A stretch of 64,000 nt of DNA from Pristionchus mayeri (lineage: Eukaryota; Nematoda; Chromadorea; Rhabditida; Neodiplogasteridae): assembly GCA_036245805.1 (NCBI GenBank), contig BTRK01000002.1:30544161-30608160 (forward strand). Reading direction: 5' to 3'. This document shows positions 48,696 to 60,419 of the stretch, one piece after another. The notes under the pieces were generated by a model that ran no database searches, was not told the DNA's origin, and saw only the letters and a list, made by a program, of their open reading frames with translations. A program made the position numbers and the translations under genes. Every line of letters starts with the position of its first letter. The stretch's first letter is position 1.

Positions 48696-51600
48696 ATGAG
48701 CGGTCTCCGCCTTTCTCTCCATCGCAATCTACGCCGGTGGGCTGACGCGGTCACTGACGTAAGGAAGTTTGACTTTTTTATCTTTAGTATCAAGTCGTCC
48801 TAGTTGTTCTCTGGTCCGTTTTTCATTGAAACTTTCGTTAATTCTTGAATTGCATTTTTTTCTGGTACTCGGATGATGTGTGATCTTTTCAGCACCGCTC
48901 TACCCTCCTGCCCGTTTTCATCTGCATCGCCATCACGCAGGTTCTTTGAGCGGGCATCTACGGATGCAAGGCAGAGCGAGACGTGAGCGAGTGATTCTCG
49001 ATGACTGATTTCGGCTGGTTCTACATCGCATAACTTTGCTTATCGTTTTGTTATTGAGAGACCATGTTTTGTTGCGAGTATTGTGACGCTTCGGTCGATT
49101 ATTAATCTCTGATCTTTGATCTTCAAGTGACTCGCAACCAAACGCCTTCCATCTCTTCCTCCTTCCTCTTCGTGAGTGACTTTCTGATTTTTGATATCCA
49201 AAAGTTCTAATGCAATCTGATATTTTCTGATCCCTCTTGCGGTAATTTCGAATGTTTGAAAATTTCTAAATTGGAGGCTCCAAATTAAAAATCGAATTGT
49301 CATTTGCATTGAGCAGGCGACGTCGGGCATGCGAGAGTGTGCAATCCTCTGCCTCTTCCTCGCATTCAATCACTTCGCCAAGCACATCGAAAATGTGAGG
49401 AGAAAACACAGATCAAAGATACAAATCCAACTGTGAAACTGAGCATTTTTGATATGTGAATATCTGACACTTTGATTCACGGAAAGTATTAGAGATCAAA
49501 GGTCACTCCTCTCAGGCCCATCTCGTGCTCCCTACCGTGGTATCCTCATTCGTCATCGTCGGCTCCATCCTCCAGTTCGCAATAATTCTAATTCAAATTT
49601 GAATTTAGCGCCTGAATTTTAGAATTTTCAAAAATCGGTCAATTTTCAACAGGGACGCGGTCGATTTGCTTTCGATCGAGAAGCAGATGCAGTGGGCCAT
49701 CGCTACCGCGATTACGTGCGCGTTCGGAGGTGGCGCCGTGCTGGTACGATGTGTGCGGTTATAGTAGGATAGGATAGGGTATGATAGATACTCATACGGT
49801 ATGTGAATCTGTGTTGGGTTTGCTAAACGATCTTCGATACGATCGCTAAATAATTGTTATCGATCAAATTCGGAAAAAAATATTTTTAAAAGCATAATAG
49901 ATTGAAGTTCGATATTGTCGATTGATTATCAAGTGTAATGCAGGCGATCTTCACGAAGCTCCCGCGCTTCCGCCAGATCTACCAGGTGAATAGTACTCTT
50001 CGAGTAGCTCTCGATAGAGTATGGTAGCAATCGAGCCGAAATATTGTTGTTCGATTCAATTTAGACAGAAATATTTTCTACCGTAATCGATAATATCTTG
50101 GTAGATCACCTACTACGCGGCTTCTGCCACATTCTGCCTCTCGCACCTCCCCGCATCTTCACAATGGTATCTGCTGCCTGCGATTGCTTTCTGGGGTGAG
50201 GACGGTTATTTGGTATTTGTTCTTTTGCATTTCCGTCATCACCTGGCAGACTAAAATAAGCAGGCTCTTGATACATTTATTTCGCCTTCCTCGCCTATTT
50301 TCCAATCCTTGGTCTTGAGAACTCTCTCGTCGGATCTCGTCGACTTTGTAGAAATTTAAATGCTAAAAAATAAACAATATCGATAATTTTCAGACGTAAT
50401 TAACGTCATGGCGCCGTGCGGTCCACTCAGATACGCGATCGACCACTATGGCCCAAATGTGTGTTTGATCTTTGATCTGATAATTATCAATTTAATTTAC
50501 TGGAAGGGCAACATATTCCAGGGTACAGATAATAACACTTATGCTTTTATGTATCTGCCAAAGTTTAAGTAGGATGCGATGGTCTACATAACGGCAGTAA
50601 ATGTGCCGACTGTCCTTCCACAGATACGGTAGCTATTTACGGCCTGTCAATTATCGATTTATCGATTCTTGATCTTTGATCTTTTCCAGATCCTGCGGTT
50701 CATGGTGTTCTCGGTGGATTCGAGCCCAGCGTACGCGCATGAGGAGCAGTACGAGGAAGAGGTGATGATTGGCTCTCACACGGATGAAGAGGAGAACGGT
50801 AGCAACGTGCTCTACTCTGCTCATATATATGAACATTCGTTGTAATTACTATAGTAGAGTATATTCGAGTTTTTAGGTGGAGATGGAGCCTCCTCTTGTA
50901 GCTGCTGCAGTTGATTTGCAAGAGGAGCGCGCCCACGACCAGGAGCAGATCAGAGAGAGACAAATCCAAGAGGTTTGCTTTTTGATCTTTCAACTGATAT
51001 CTTGCATCTCCACCTGGCATTTTCCGTGCATTTTGGTTATTATCGTGGTCTTGGTCTACGGGGCAATAAACATCGCGTTACTTTAGATAAGTTTCATTGA
51101 ATAGCAAAGATTGATCTTGGATCTTTATACCAAAGTGGACATCGAGCACATGCGTTCCGGCAACATGTGCTTTAGGTCAAGTATGAAACTAGTATGAAAA
51201 AAAAACTATATTTTCAATCAGATCTTCGATCTTTACGAAAGCAAACGAAATGTTGTTCAGGTACTCGAGATGATGCGAATCGAGAGGGAGGATGGACTGA
51301 GCCGAGCTCCCAATGGCGGAGGTGAGATTGCAGATGGGTACGGTAGCACATACACTGAATAAGTTTTGAATAAGTTTGCTTTAAGATGTGTGTGTCAAAA
51401 TACTAAAAATACTTACTTCGCCAAAAATCTACACACATTTTGGAAATTGTTTGAAGCGCAAAAATCATTTATGAATAGAGGCATGAGGAGTAGAGATCAA
51501 AGACCAAATATAAAAATTCACGTCAGCGCACCTTGGCTTCGGCGACTTCATCTTCAGCTCCATCCTCGTCGGCAGCTCCATGGCAGTTGGTATGTCAAAG

Positions 51601-52329
51601 GGGCGAGATCAAAGATCATATCACTAACACGAGTTCTTATTAAGTTTCCTAGAAACAAGTGAGACGTGTGCTTCCCTGTTAGAGTATATACTGGCTATTA
51701 GAGATATATGATTTTTGAGAATCAGAGAGCAAAGATCAATTATCTCTCTCCTCATCATTTAAACCGGATGAGGAGAGAGAGGTAGAGTTTTTATACCTAT
51801 AGGATAGGAGACTAGGGAACGGAACGTGAAGTTCAAAGATCAATATCAACTTAGATTAAAGATTACAAATTATTAAAAATATCAAATATAAAATTTTTTT
51901 CACAGGAGCCCTCCCTGCTCTCGCCACGACTGCTGGCGTGCTCGCCGGCCTCGCCTACACCATGAGTCTCCTGGGAGATCACGATACCCTCCCCGCCCTC
52001 CCGATCAGGTACTGCAGGGTTACGGTAGGATAGGTGTACTGTAGATGCGGAAAGTGGTAAAGTGATATAGGGGGGAGAGGAAAATCCACTCCCGATCAGG
52101 CATTCTTTTGGCTGGGGTGTAGCGTAGACTACAGAAGATGGTTTGAATTCGGGAGGCTCATATTTTTCTGCGCATGATGAGAGGGGAGTGGCGCACTTGG
52201 AGGAGTAGCTGCACTTTCTGGGTCTTTAAATATTATTGAATTATACATAATATGTTAAAATTATTTTCAGCATCGGAGCTGGCATGGCGGGCCACTTCAC
52301 CACCGTGGCGTTGCTCCGCCTCCTTTGAG
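48696..52329 (+). CDS. Divergent presenilin-family intramembrane aspartyl protease
   Basis: Presenilin is the catalytic subunit of gamma-secretase, cutting type I membrane proteins such as Notch inside the membrane. Exons from 49317 onward encode several hydrophobic segments. The first catalytic aspartate is in AFWDVINVMAPCGPLR (codon split by the intron 50195-50393), matching the usual YD/WD...CPxGPLR of TM6. After it comes DAMVYITAVN and an acidic loop. The second aspartate is in HLGFGDFIFSSILVG (GAC at 51544-51546), the G-x-G-D motif. LPALPIS (about 51989 across the last intron) is the PAL motif, and the frame ends at TGA 52327-52329. Phases agree from 49983 onward except at one unresolved donor near 50600-50640. 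The sequence is far from conserved SEL-12, more like the divergent spe-4/hop-1 class. The start (ATG 48696, MSGLRLSLHRNLRRWADAVT) and the first two exons are uncertain. Confidence 0.75.
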
Positions 52330-52702
52330 CATTGAGGCACCCCCCCCACTCCAGAGAATCCCCACCGCCCTTCTAGCTCCCTTCCGTTCATTGTAGTAAT
52401 GCAGGAGTATTATTATATCGTAAATTTTCGTATCTGCCCGTTAATATCATTCAGTTCTGGCAGGGGGGGGGGTTAAATTACTGATTAGTGATGGCTAATG
52501 AGTTCCATGAAAATACGATGCCACAGCGGTTGAAGTGTAAAATAGTGCACCTATGAGGAAATAATGGTCCCACTTAAAATAATGGTCTCTTAAAAATATA
52601 TTGGTCCCACGGGGCCACTATAACGTATTGGTAAAGTGGACCCTAATTAAAAAAACAATGGTCACAAAATGTTAAAATAAATATCATGGTCCCTCCATAT
52701 TA
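52330..52702. other. Spacer with repeated ATGGTCCC phrases
   Basis: 3' flank of the presenilin-like gene. Between 52556 and 52700 the phrases AATGGTCCCAC, AATGGTCTC, TTGGTCCCACGG, AATGGTCAC and CATGGTCCCTCC recur at irregular spacing. No gene. Confidence 0.35.
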
Positions 52703-53944
52703 TTGGGGTGTCCGGAAAGTTCGTATAATGCTTCGGAAAAAAGTCAGTTCGCGATCAAATGCAGTGATTGCGCAATCTGTTTGTCAACAATGTATTGCAT
52801 CATTCTGACGTTGAGTAGTGAGAGGATTTAATCAGTCTCCTAGTTGCTACATTGATTCTTGTGATGGACTCCCATCTCTACCTCCGAGCAGTTTTACTTC
52901 ATTACTACCGTCTTGGCCGATCCGTGAAGGAGGCCCACTCTGCCCTGGCCCAGTCGGAAGGAGCTGACGCCCCCTCCATACCCTTCTGCTATAAGTGGTT
53001 CTCCCGCTTCAAGAAAGGGGAGTTTGGTCTCGATGATCAACCCCGCTCTGGACGCCCTCCCTCCCTCGATCAGCCTCTCGTTCTCCGCACACTGACGCGC
53101 AAGCCCATGGCCAGTGTGCGTGAGTTGAAGAAGGATACTGGTACTCCCAGATCAACGGTGTCCGATATCCTCCATCGATCTGGGAAGAAGCCGAAACTCC
53201 CACAAGTGATTCCCCATGACCTCTCCCCCGAACAGCTGAAAAATCGTGTTCAAGTCTGTCGGGAATTACTCCATCGTAGATCCAATCTTCGATGGGTCAA
53301 TTCCATCATCGCTACAGATGAGAAGTGGATCACGTACGATAACCCTGTGAGGAGACTTCAATGGGTGGATGCAGATGAGAAGCCCACGCCCGTCCCGAAG
53401 AAGGAAGAGCACGGAAAGAAGGAACTCCTCTGCTTCTTCTTCTCAGTGCTCGGTCCCATCTACTGGGAGATCCTCGCCCCTGGCACCAGCATCAATGCCG
53501 ACCTCTTCTCTGAACAACTGGAATATGTCGCGATCAGAGTCCCTCCCAGACTCCTGAACCAGGGCAAAATTCTTCTTCTGATGGACAATGCTCGCCCACA
53601 TCGAGCGAAGATGACCCAGAAGAAAATGGACGAGCTGAACATCGAGAGGATTCCCCATCCGCCGTCTTCCCCGGATCTCTCCCCATGCGACTACCACTGC
53701 TTCCGCTCTCTCTCTGACTTCTGCAAAGGAAAGAAGTTCAAGAATCGAGATGAAGTTGTGAGGGCTTTCGTGAACTGGGCGGTCTCGAAGAAACCCGCAT
53801 TCTGGAAGAGAGGAATCGAGACCCTGCAAAATCGCTGGAGGGAGGTAGTGAGAAAGAAGGGGGCATACATTGGTCACTGAGAATTGTAAAGCATTGAATA
53901 AAAAATAAAAACAAAAAATTATACGAACTTTCCGGACACCCCAA
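52703..53944 (+). mobile_element. Complete mariner transposon, copy 2 (1242 bp)
   Basis: Same termini as copy 1 (TTGGGGTGTCCGGAAAGTTC and its complement), flanked by TA. Identical length, opposite orientation to copy 1, with intact transposase inside. Confidence 0.95.
52852..53880 (+). CDS. Mariner transposase, intact
   Basis: 342 residues, the same as copy 1 apart from a few substitutions. DNA-binding half: HYYRLGRSVKEAHSALAQ and RSTVSDILHRSGKK. Catalytic D,D34D residues lie in TDEKWITYDNP, LLMDNARPHRAK and SPDLSPCDYHCF. The ATG chosen gives MILVMDSHLYLRAVLLHYYR; a second in-frame ATG (at MDSH) could also serve. The open frames overlapping it on the minus strand are shadows. Confidence 0.96.
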   Translation: MILVMDSHLYLRAVLLHYYRLGRSVKEAHSALAQSEGADAPSIPFCYKWFSRFKKGEFGLDDQPRSGRPPSLDQPLVLRTLTRKPMASVRELKKDTGTPRSTVSDILHRSGKKPKLPQVIPHDLSPEQLKNRVQVCRELLHRRSNLRWVNSIIATDEKWITYDNPVRRLQWVDADEKPTPVPKKEEHGKKELLCFFFSVLGPIYWEILAPGTSINADLFSEQLEYVAIRVPPRLLNQGKILLLMDNARPHRAKMTQKKMDELNIERIPHPPSSPDLSPCDYHCFRSLSDFCKGKKFKNRDEVVRAFVNWAVSKKPAFWKRGIETLQNRWREVVRKKGAYIGH

Positions 53945-54001
53945 TATTTACATTACACAATTTCTGAATGCAAATGTTAAGTTTACGGCTGATCAGAGCT
54001 A

Positions 54002-55350
54002 CAGTCGCGCCGGAAAGTATCCGTACGATTTGATTTTTTCACATAACTTTTTCTGCAGTTGACTTAGCAAGTTAAACGTTGCAGCGCTATATAGCAAATC
54101 CATAGGAGAATACGATGTGAGTATTGTGTCATCACGTGCATCTTAACTGATTGCGTAGTGATGACGCAATCAAAGTGTACTTTTTCAAAACGGCATTATT
54201 CTTACATAGATTTTTTCCAGCTTGCCAAACTTTCTGACGTTGGAGATTTGACCGAGGCCTATCTAGAATAAAAATTTGAAGTTGCTGCTCGGTCGTACAA
54301 TTGCTGCAGCCTTGCTGCAAAAACGTGGTCGCAAATTCAGAACTCGGCTTTTAGACTAGCTAGAGACTAGTTCAAACCATCAAAGTGATCGTCATCACAA
54401 TTCCCGATGATCCTGTGAATATGGAAACGATCGATCAATATTTGCCCTCAGGGCACCAAAAAATCTCTTTTTTGAATGCTCATTTTTTGTACATTCATAA
54501 CTTTGTGGGCAATTTTTGTAAAAATCTGTTTTTTATGTGTGAATGTTCAAAATGTATTATAGATATGATTCCCAACTTTTTAGACTGTTTGGATAACTTT
54601 CCTGCCCGCGGCGACCGTTTTTCGGAGGCATACTAGGGTCGGGAATCAACCTGTTTAGGCACTCTCATCGTCTGCACTCTCTCGCCCATAGCGGTAAACA
54701 AGGTGTTTTCCGACCCTAGTATGCCTCCGAAAAACGGTCGCCGCGGGCAGGAAAGTTATCCAAACAGTCTAAAAAGTTGGGAATCATATCTTTAATACAT
54801 TTTGAACATTCACACATAAAAAACAGATTTTTACAAAAATTGCCCACAAAGTTATGAATGTACAAAAAATGAGCATTCAACAAAGAGATTTTTTGGTACC
54901 CTGAGGGCAAATATTGATCGATCGTTTCCATATTCACAGAATCATCGGGAATTGTGATGGCGATCATTTTGATGGTTTAAACTAGTCTCTAGCTAGTCTA
55001 AAAGCCGAGTTCTGAATTTGCGACCACGTTTTTGCAGCAAGGCTGCAGCAATTGTACGACCGAGCAGCAACTTCAAATTTTTATTCTAGATAGGCCTCGG
55101 TCAAATCTCCAACGTCAGAAAGTTTGGCAAGCTGGAAAAAATCTATGTAAGAATAATGCCGTTTTGAAAAAGTACACTTTGATTGCGTCATCACTACGCA
55201 ATCAGTTAAGATGCACGTGATGACACAATATTTACATCGTATTCTCCTATGGATTTGCTATATAGCGCTGCAACGTTTAACTTGCTAAGTCAACTGCAGA
55301 AAAAGTTATGTGAAAAAATCAAATCGTACGGATACTTTCCGGCGCGACCG
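54002..55350. mobile_element. Foldback element FB5 with TA target, 1.35 kb
   Basis: Flanked by TA; termini CAGTCGCGCCGGAAAGTATC and GATACTTTCCGGCGCGACCG. The two arms (54002-54650 and 54705-55350) are almost identical inverted copies around a roughly 50-bp loop, so the same 62- and 83-codon frames appear on both strands. These frames are probably meaningless. Internal blocks are shared with FB4. It starts 57 bp after mariner copy 2. The high arm identity implies recent formation or ongoing arm conversion. Confidence 0.85.
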
Positions 55351-56550
55351 TACGTGAAGATTCCGATTATCGAAACCTAAGCATAGGATAACTAAGCACA
55401 GGAGAATTTGATATTGATCGTTCTCTTGATCAATTACTTGGCTAAGCCCAACTACTTTCGATGACATGTCTTCTGTCTAGTTGTCAGAGTCCGTGTGAGA
55501 ACAGAAGCATCTCCAAGAGACGCGCTTCGCAAATAATGTTTGTTAGGCTTTGGTTTATGCTTAGATGCCATCCGTCGGTATTTTTTAAGTGGCCCAGTAG
55601 TACACTTAATCTTTGATCACATTATATTTTACTTTTACTGAATTGCGACAAGCTATTGTTTAGTCTGTGGGAAGAGAAATCGTTAGGCGGCATCAAGGCG
55701 ACAAAGGAAGAGATTTGCATGCGATGCTGGCTTTGCGAGTTACTCAAGCCAGCGGCGACAAGGACATTTCCTCTCGACGTCGGTATCGCCAGTAGTGGGG
55801 CAAAACAGCTCAAACGTTAACCCTTTCGAGCCGCTCGGCCGCTCAGAAACGGGTTGACCTCTGACCCGCCGGATAAGTGCCCAAAAAGGCTCCAAAACGG
55901 CCTAGGAGAAAGAGCTAAAGAGCGAGAGGAATAGCGAGGGAGCAGGCAGATCAGAGAGAGCGCTGGCAGAATATGTAGAGGGTGCGAGAGGGTCAGCAGA
56001 TCGGTTCTCAAGCCGAAATTATGGCTCCAGAAGGGCTCCCGCGCGCGAAAGCGGGTTAGCCGTAAGAGAAGGTTCACAAGACGGATATCTGTGAGCTGTT
56101 TTAGCCACACTAATCGCCAGCTTGTGGGGATGCAATCACATGCAAACACTCACTTTCTTTTGATCGAAGCACTCGAGTGTAGTAATTCCCCATTAGTTTG
56201 CATACCCGATCGCCGAGTTCAGACCGACTTCAAGCCGGCCTCAACTTGGCAATCAAAGATAGAGGAGAGTCGAAGCCGGATTGAGCGTCGTCTAATTAGT
56301 GTCTTTTTCAAGTCGGACCGCCGAGTTCCGAAGGCGATACAATTCAATTCCCACTATACCTAATCTGCTTCTCTCCCGTCCCATTGTCTCCGCCCTCTCT
56401 CGTTCTTTCCTCACTCTCTCGCCAATCTACATAAGCTCTCTCACTCAAATTGCTCTCTCGCCTCTCTCCCCTCTCCCCCTCTCCCACTCCCCCTCCGTTC
56501 ACTTTTCTCTCTTCGTCTCTCCAAGGGAGGTCTCATCGCCATCTCTCGTT
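55351..56550. other. Upstream region of the kinase gene
   Basis: No gene recognised. A CT-rich tract (56400-56520) lies directly before the kinase start and could be leader or trans-splice acceptor sequence. Confidence 0.35.
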
Positions 56551-58598
56551 ATGGCCGCGGAACTCATCCAACTCACTCCCGCTATGCAGGTACCGTACCC
56601 CACCCCGTCATCGCCCTGGGGTGCCGTACCCTCCTGATGTAGCCTAGCCTCCAGTGCACTGCTCCCACCTGGAGGTACCACGCTCTTTAGGGGTACCGTA
56701 TCCCCCAGGGTACCGTATCATCCAAAGGGGTACTGTATCATACATCTACCCCTCGCAGGTCGAAAGATGGACCGTCGTCAAGAAGCTGGGAGAAGGAGGC
56801 TTCGGTGCCGTGTATAAGGTACTGTAGACCACAGAGATCAAAGATCAATCTCTCCTTCAGGTGTCGGGAGAGGGAGGCGAGTACGCGCTGAAGACCGAAG
56901 GCGTAAATGAGCAGATTCAGGCAAGTTTCCTATCGTACCCGAGAGTTACCGTACCCAAGCGTTGTACCGTACCCTCCATACCCTCCTTTACCAACCAATC
57001 ACTATGCCTCGAAAAGCGCCGAATGATTGGGATTGATGACGTCACTGATTAATCTTGGCTCCGTTCTTCTTCTCTCACAGCACCCACCACCCTCTATGTC
57101 CCCAGACTCACCGAATGAATTGGACTGATGACGTCATTGATTGATCTTTGATCTCTGCAGGTACTCGAGATGGAAGTGTTCGTGCTGTCTGAGCTGGCCG
57201 AGTGAGGAGGTCGCCACTTCTGCAAAATCGAGGACAATGGCCACTACCTTCAATTATATAGTTATGACTTTCGTCGGAAAATCACTCCATTTATACGGTA
57301 GTCCGACTGGTCACACCCATAACCTACCGTATCCCAGGATCTGCGCAAGGAAGGCCCTGGCGGTCACATGTCGCTGGGCACTGTGCTCTCCGTCGGCAGT
57401 GCCTGGAGGCACTCGAAGGTATACTGTGGAATCGAGATGCCAATCGACAACTTACTTTCTAAGATCTCCACGGTATCGGATACCTGCATCGGGACGTGAA
57501 GCCCGGTAACTACACTGTGGGCCGAGCCGGGCTGGGAGAGCGGAGAAAGGTATACTGTAGGGTATACTGTAAAAGTGTTGACAACGACTGTTCGACTGAA
57601 TGTGAAGAGTCTAAAATGATTTGTCATCTTCGCCTCTTTCGTAGTCTCTCAACAACAAGATATCTTTCAAAGTGCACGTCACCATGTTGTTGTGGTCAAA
57701 GTGGAAAGTGGGATAGACCACTCCTAGCACTCGAGATCACCCGAAATGAAGCGATATCAACCATTATTCTCGAGATTGGCACGTCGTATTTGACAAACGA
57801 TGACGCGTCATTATTCGAGAACAAAAAACAACAACCAAGCAACCACATACTGTACCACATTGATTACGGTAACTAAGCCAATCACTGCAGGTGTACGTGC
57901 TCGACTTCGGTATGTGCCGCAAGTTCACGAACGATCAGGTACGAGCAACCGCGTCCGCCTTCAACGCGTGATCCATCCGCTTGTAGGGCGTGATCCGCAA
58001 GCCGCGCGCGGCTGCCGGATTCCGTGGCACAGTCCGCTACGCGCCGATCTCCTGCCACATGCAGCGAGAACTGTGCAGAAAGGACGACGTCGAGACGTGG
58101 ATCTACATGCAGGTATACTGTAGATCAGGGATCTGACCCACCGAACTACCGTACTCTACCGTACTCTAGGTCGAGATGACCACTGGCAATCTGCCCTGGA
58201 AGAACGTGCAGGACATGAATCAGGTACTTACAGTACCCCTGATCTACCGTAACCCTACCGTATTCCAGGTCGGCGAGTACAAGAAGCGCTGCCTCTTCCC
58301 TCCCGCCATCAACGAGCTGTTCGCGGGATGCCCCGGAGAGTACGCCCAGTGCCTGACGTGAGGTACCATACCGGTGAGGGTACTGTACCCTGACTCAATC
58401 CTTTCTAGCATCATCGACAACCACAAGTACTACGACGCCCCCAACTACGCTCAGCTCTACCAAATAATGAGGTACGATATCCCCTCCAGACCATCTACAG
58501 TAATCCTACAGTAGTCTACAGTAGTCTACAGTAGTGTACAGTACTCGCGTATTCAATTCTATTCTTTCAGAGGAGCGATCACAGCGAACGGAGTGTAG
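56551..58598 (+). pseudogene. CK1/TTBK-like protein kinase, 12 exons, disrupted
   Basis: Exons: 56551-56589, 56759-56818, 56861-56920 (GC donor), 57161-57297, 57338-57418, 57464-57549, 57891-57938, 57987-58112, 58170-58223, 58269-58357, 58409-58471 and 58571-58598. Kinase landmarks: KKLGEGGFGAVYK (glycine loop), EYALKTE (ATP lysine), GYLHRDVKPGN (catalytic loop), YVLDFGMCRKF (DFG), then AAAGFRGTVRYAP in place of APE, as in nematode casein kinase 1/TTBK-like kinases, and MTTGNLPWKNVQDM. A TGA at 57203-57205 interrupts exon 4. Family-like sequence moves to another frame later in exon 4 (at about 57249) and again inside exon 5 (57338-57418). All later exons join in frame. It is either a young pseudogene or has a few base errors in exons 4-5. 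The N terminus is short and there is no C-terminal extension. Confidence 0.72.
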
Positions 58599-59437
58599 GA
58601 GTTCCCCTACGACTGGGAGAGATTAGAGAGAAGACACGTCCCACCCACTTATCGATCGGCAGAGCGGGATACGGTATTCTTACCGATACCCGTTCTCTGT
58701 CGGTTGTATGTGCATAAACGAAGTCGTCGAAATATTGATCGTAAATGTTGTCCATACATTCGAGGGTGCTTACATGACGAAAGGAGTGGGAAAGAAAGAG
58801 ATTACTTCTTTGTAAACGGCCATTGGTGTGGCATGAGTTGGGGATGGGCTGCCTTTTAACTCACAAAAGCATCTTCTTGTCTTCCACCAAGCCATTTTTC
58901 AAGGACCAAGAAAGAAGATGATGTCATGTCCTGATCATTGTGTGTACTTTTCTTAGGAGGCTTTTCTAGTCACTTCCTCATTCTCCCACTGTACCACTAA
59001 TTCGAGCATACTCTTACTGTGCAGTCTCTAAACTATCTGTTTCTGATGACTGACTCGAGGGCACTCTCCAGATATTTGCTTCCTTATGGGCCTTATTACA
59101 TCGGTCTACCTTATTGCTGTTACCGTAAGCAATCGTTCCTGGCTTCCCGTGATTTTTTAACAGTAGACGACCGAAAAAATGATTGTTTTCTTAGGTTCTA
59201 TGTTCTCGCACATTCTTGTTGGAAGATCAAAGATCTTCGTTGAAGAGAAGCCACGCGAAAGAAATTATTACACATATATTTACTTCTTCGTCTTAGAAAC
59301 CATCGTAGAATTGGTCGGGGAGGGGGAAGGGAGGGGGGTAGTGGATGATATGGGTCAGTAAGGGAACGGGCAACGGTCAAGAGAGAAGACCACGGATGCG
59401 ACAGTTGGAAGCAACGGACGGAGTAGGCCGAACCATC
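58599..59437. other. Intergenic stretch between kinase and small membrane gene
   Basis: No gene recognised. One copy of the GATCAAAGATC motif lies near 59224. Confidence 0.4.
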
Positions 59438-59605
59438 TCACTGGGCCTTGCCCTGAGCGCTGTGCTGAGTCTTGGCGGTCTTGGGGTCAGCCTCGGCCTG
59501 GACGGCGTGGAGATGGGGAGGAAGGTACTGGTTGAGCATTCCCAACTTGTAGGCAACTCCAGCTCCAACGGCAGCGATGAGAACGAAGAGGACGAGGAAT
59601 CCCAT
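59438..59605 (-). CDS. Small single-pass membrane protein, 55 aa
   Basis: MGFLVLFVLIAAVGAGVAYK forms one hydrophobic segment at the N terminus. A short hydrophilic tail (LGMLNQYLPPHLHAVQAEAD and onward) ends in QGKAQ and a TGA. Codons are strongly C-ending (ATC, CTC, GCC, AAG), as in highly expressed genes in this window. The ATG at 59605 is preceded by a long CT-rich leader (59610-59690), which may be the 5' untranslated region or a splice acceptor tract. A longer in-frame start at 59785 exists but adds a low-complexity segment. Cellular role unknown. Confidence 0.6.
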   Translation of the reverse strand: MGFLVLFVLIAAVGAGVAYKLGMLNQYLPPHLHAVQAEADPKTAKTQHSAQGKAQ

Positions 59606-60197
59606 GACGATGGAGAGAGGGAAGGGGAAGAGAGAGAAGGATGGGAAGAAGGGATGGATGTTTGCGTAGTCGAAAGTGGAGGGGAGTGGGGGAGTATGGT
59701 GGCGAAGGGAAGGGACCGCATGCGGTCGAGACGAGTAGGACGAATAAGGGAGCATTTTCTTCTTAGAGTTCCCAGTGGGATTCAAATCCCTGTCTTGGTA
59801 AGGAGATTCGAATATATTTTCTTTTTTGCTGAAATTCCAACATTTTATTTATCGTAATAGTAAACCTGACCTCCTCATTCATTGCGTTGATATTTTTTCT
59901 TCGATAATGCATTTTTTCTGTACCACGATTAGATCGTAATTCGCTTCTGAAATGCGATCCGTTGAGCGTGTCTTTTAGTTATTGATTTTTCGCTGATTGG
60001 CAGAGTGATGGCAGACTGATTGGCAGACTCACAGATTAAGTCCGGCCACTTCTGTATACTTCTCGAAACTTGTAGATACATCGAGATTGTCATGTCCAGA
60101 GACAACCCCATCTTCAAATTCGTATATTGAAAATTGCGTGCCGAATGACTCAACTCACCATAAATAGCTTTTAGCCACGTAGTGCGAATGTACTCAC

Positions 60198-60364
60198 AAT
60201 TGTTTGACTTCCCACCTTCTAATTGAAATCTGGAGCCTCCTCCAAGATTCTCGATCTGGAATATGATAGTTCAACATTTTCCTGAAATTGGGGAGAGCGT
60301 ACATTGCGCACCAAACTTTGAAGTATCAGGTGAGCTGCCATCATGGGGTGCAACTGCCGATCCA
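60198..60364 (-). CDS. Candidate exons of an unrecognised gene
   Basis: On the minus strand, a frame reading DRQLHPMMAAHLILQSLVRN ends at a GTACGC donor (60303). After a TTTCAG it continues KMLNYHIPDRESWRRLQISI in 60198-60281, with a GTGAGT donor. Further down (about 59930-60170) an open frame reads WLKAIYGELSHSARNFQYTN. Amino-acid composition is protein-like, but I recognise no family and phases beyond these two exons are not settled. Confidence 0.25.
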
Positions 60365-60419
60365 CGAATTCTCGAAAGAGGAACTCAAACTTAACGAATC
60401 ATCATTGAAATTTTGGAGA

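Noticed and set aside
54385..54967. Two near-identical 83-codon frames on opposite strands
   Set aside because: They are the same sequence in the two arms of foldback FB5; open frames of this kind follow from the palindrome and lack gene features.
59769..59790. GGGATTCAAATCCC resembling a tRNA T-loop
   Set aside because: No acceptor stem, D-arm or anticodon arm at the right spacing; no tRNA can be folded around it.
59345..59857. 170-codon plus-strand frame rich in E, G and S
   Set aside because: Antisense of the small membrane gene and its CT-rich leader; the low-complexity composition explains its length.
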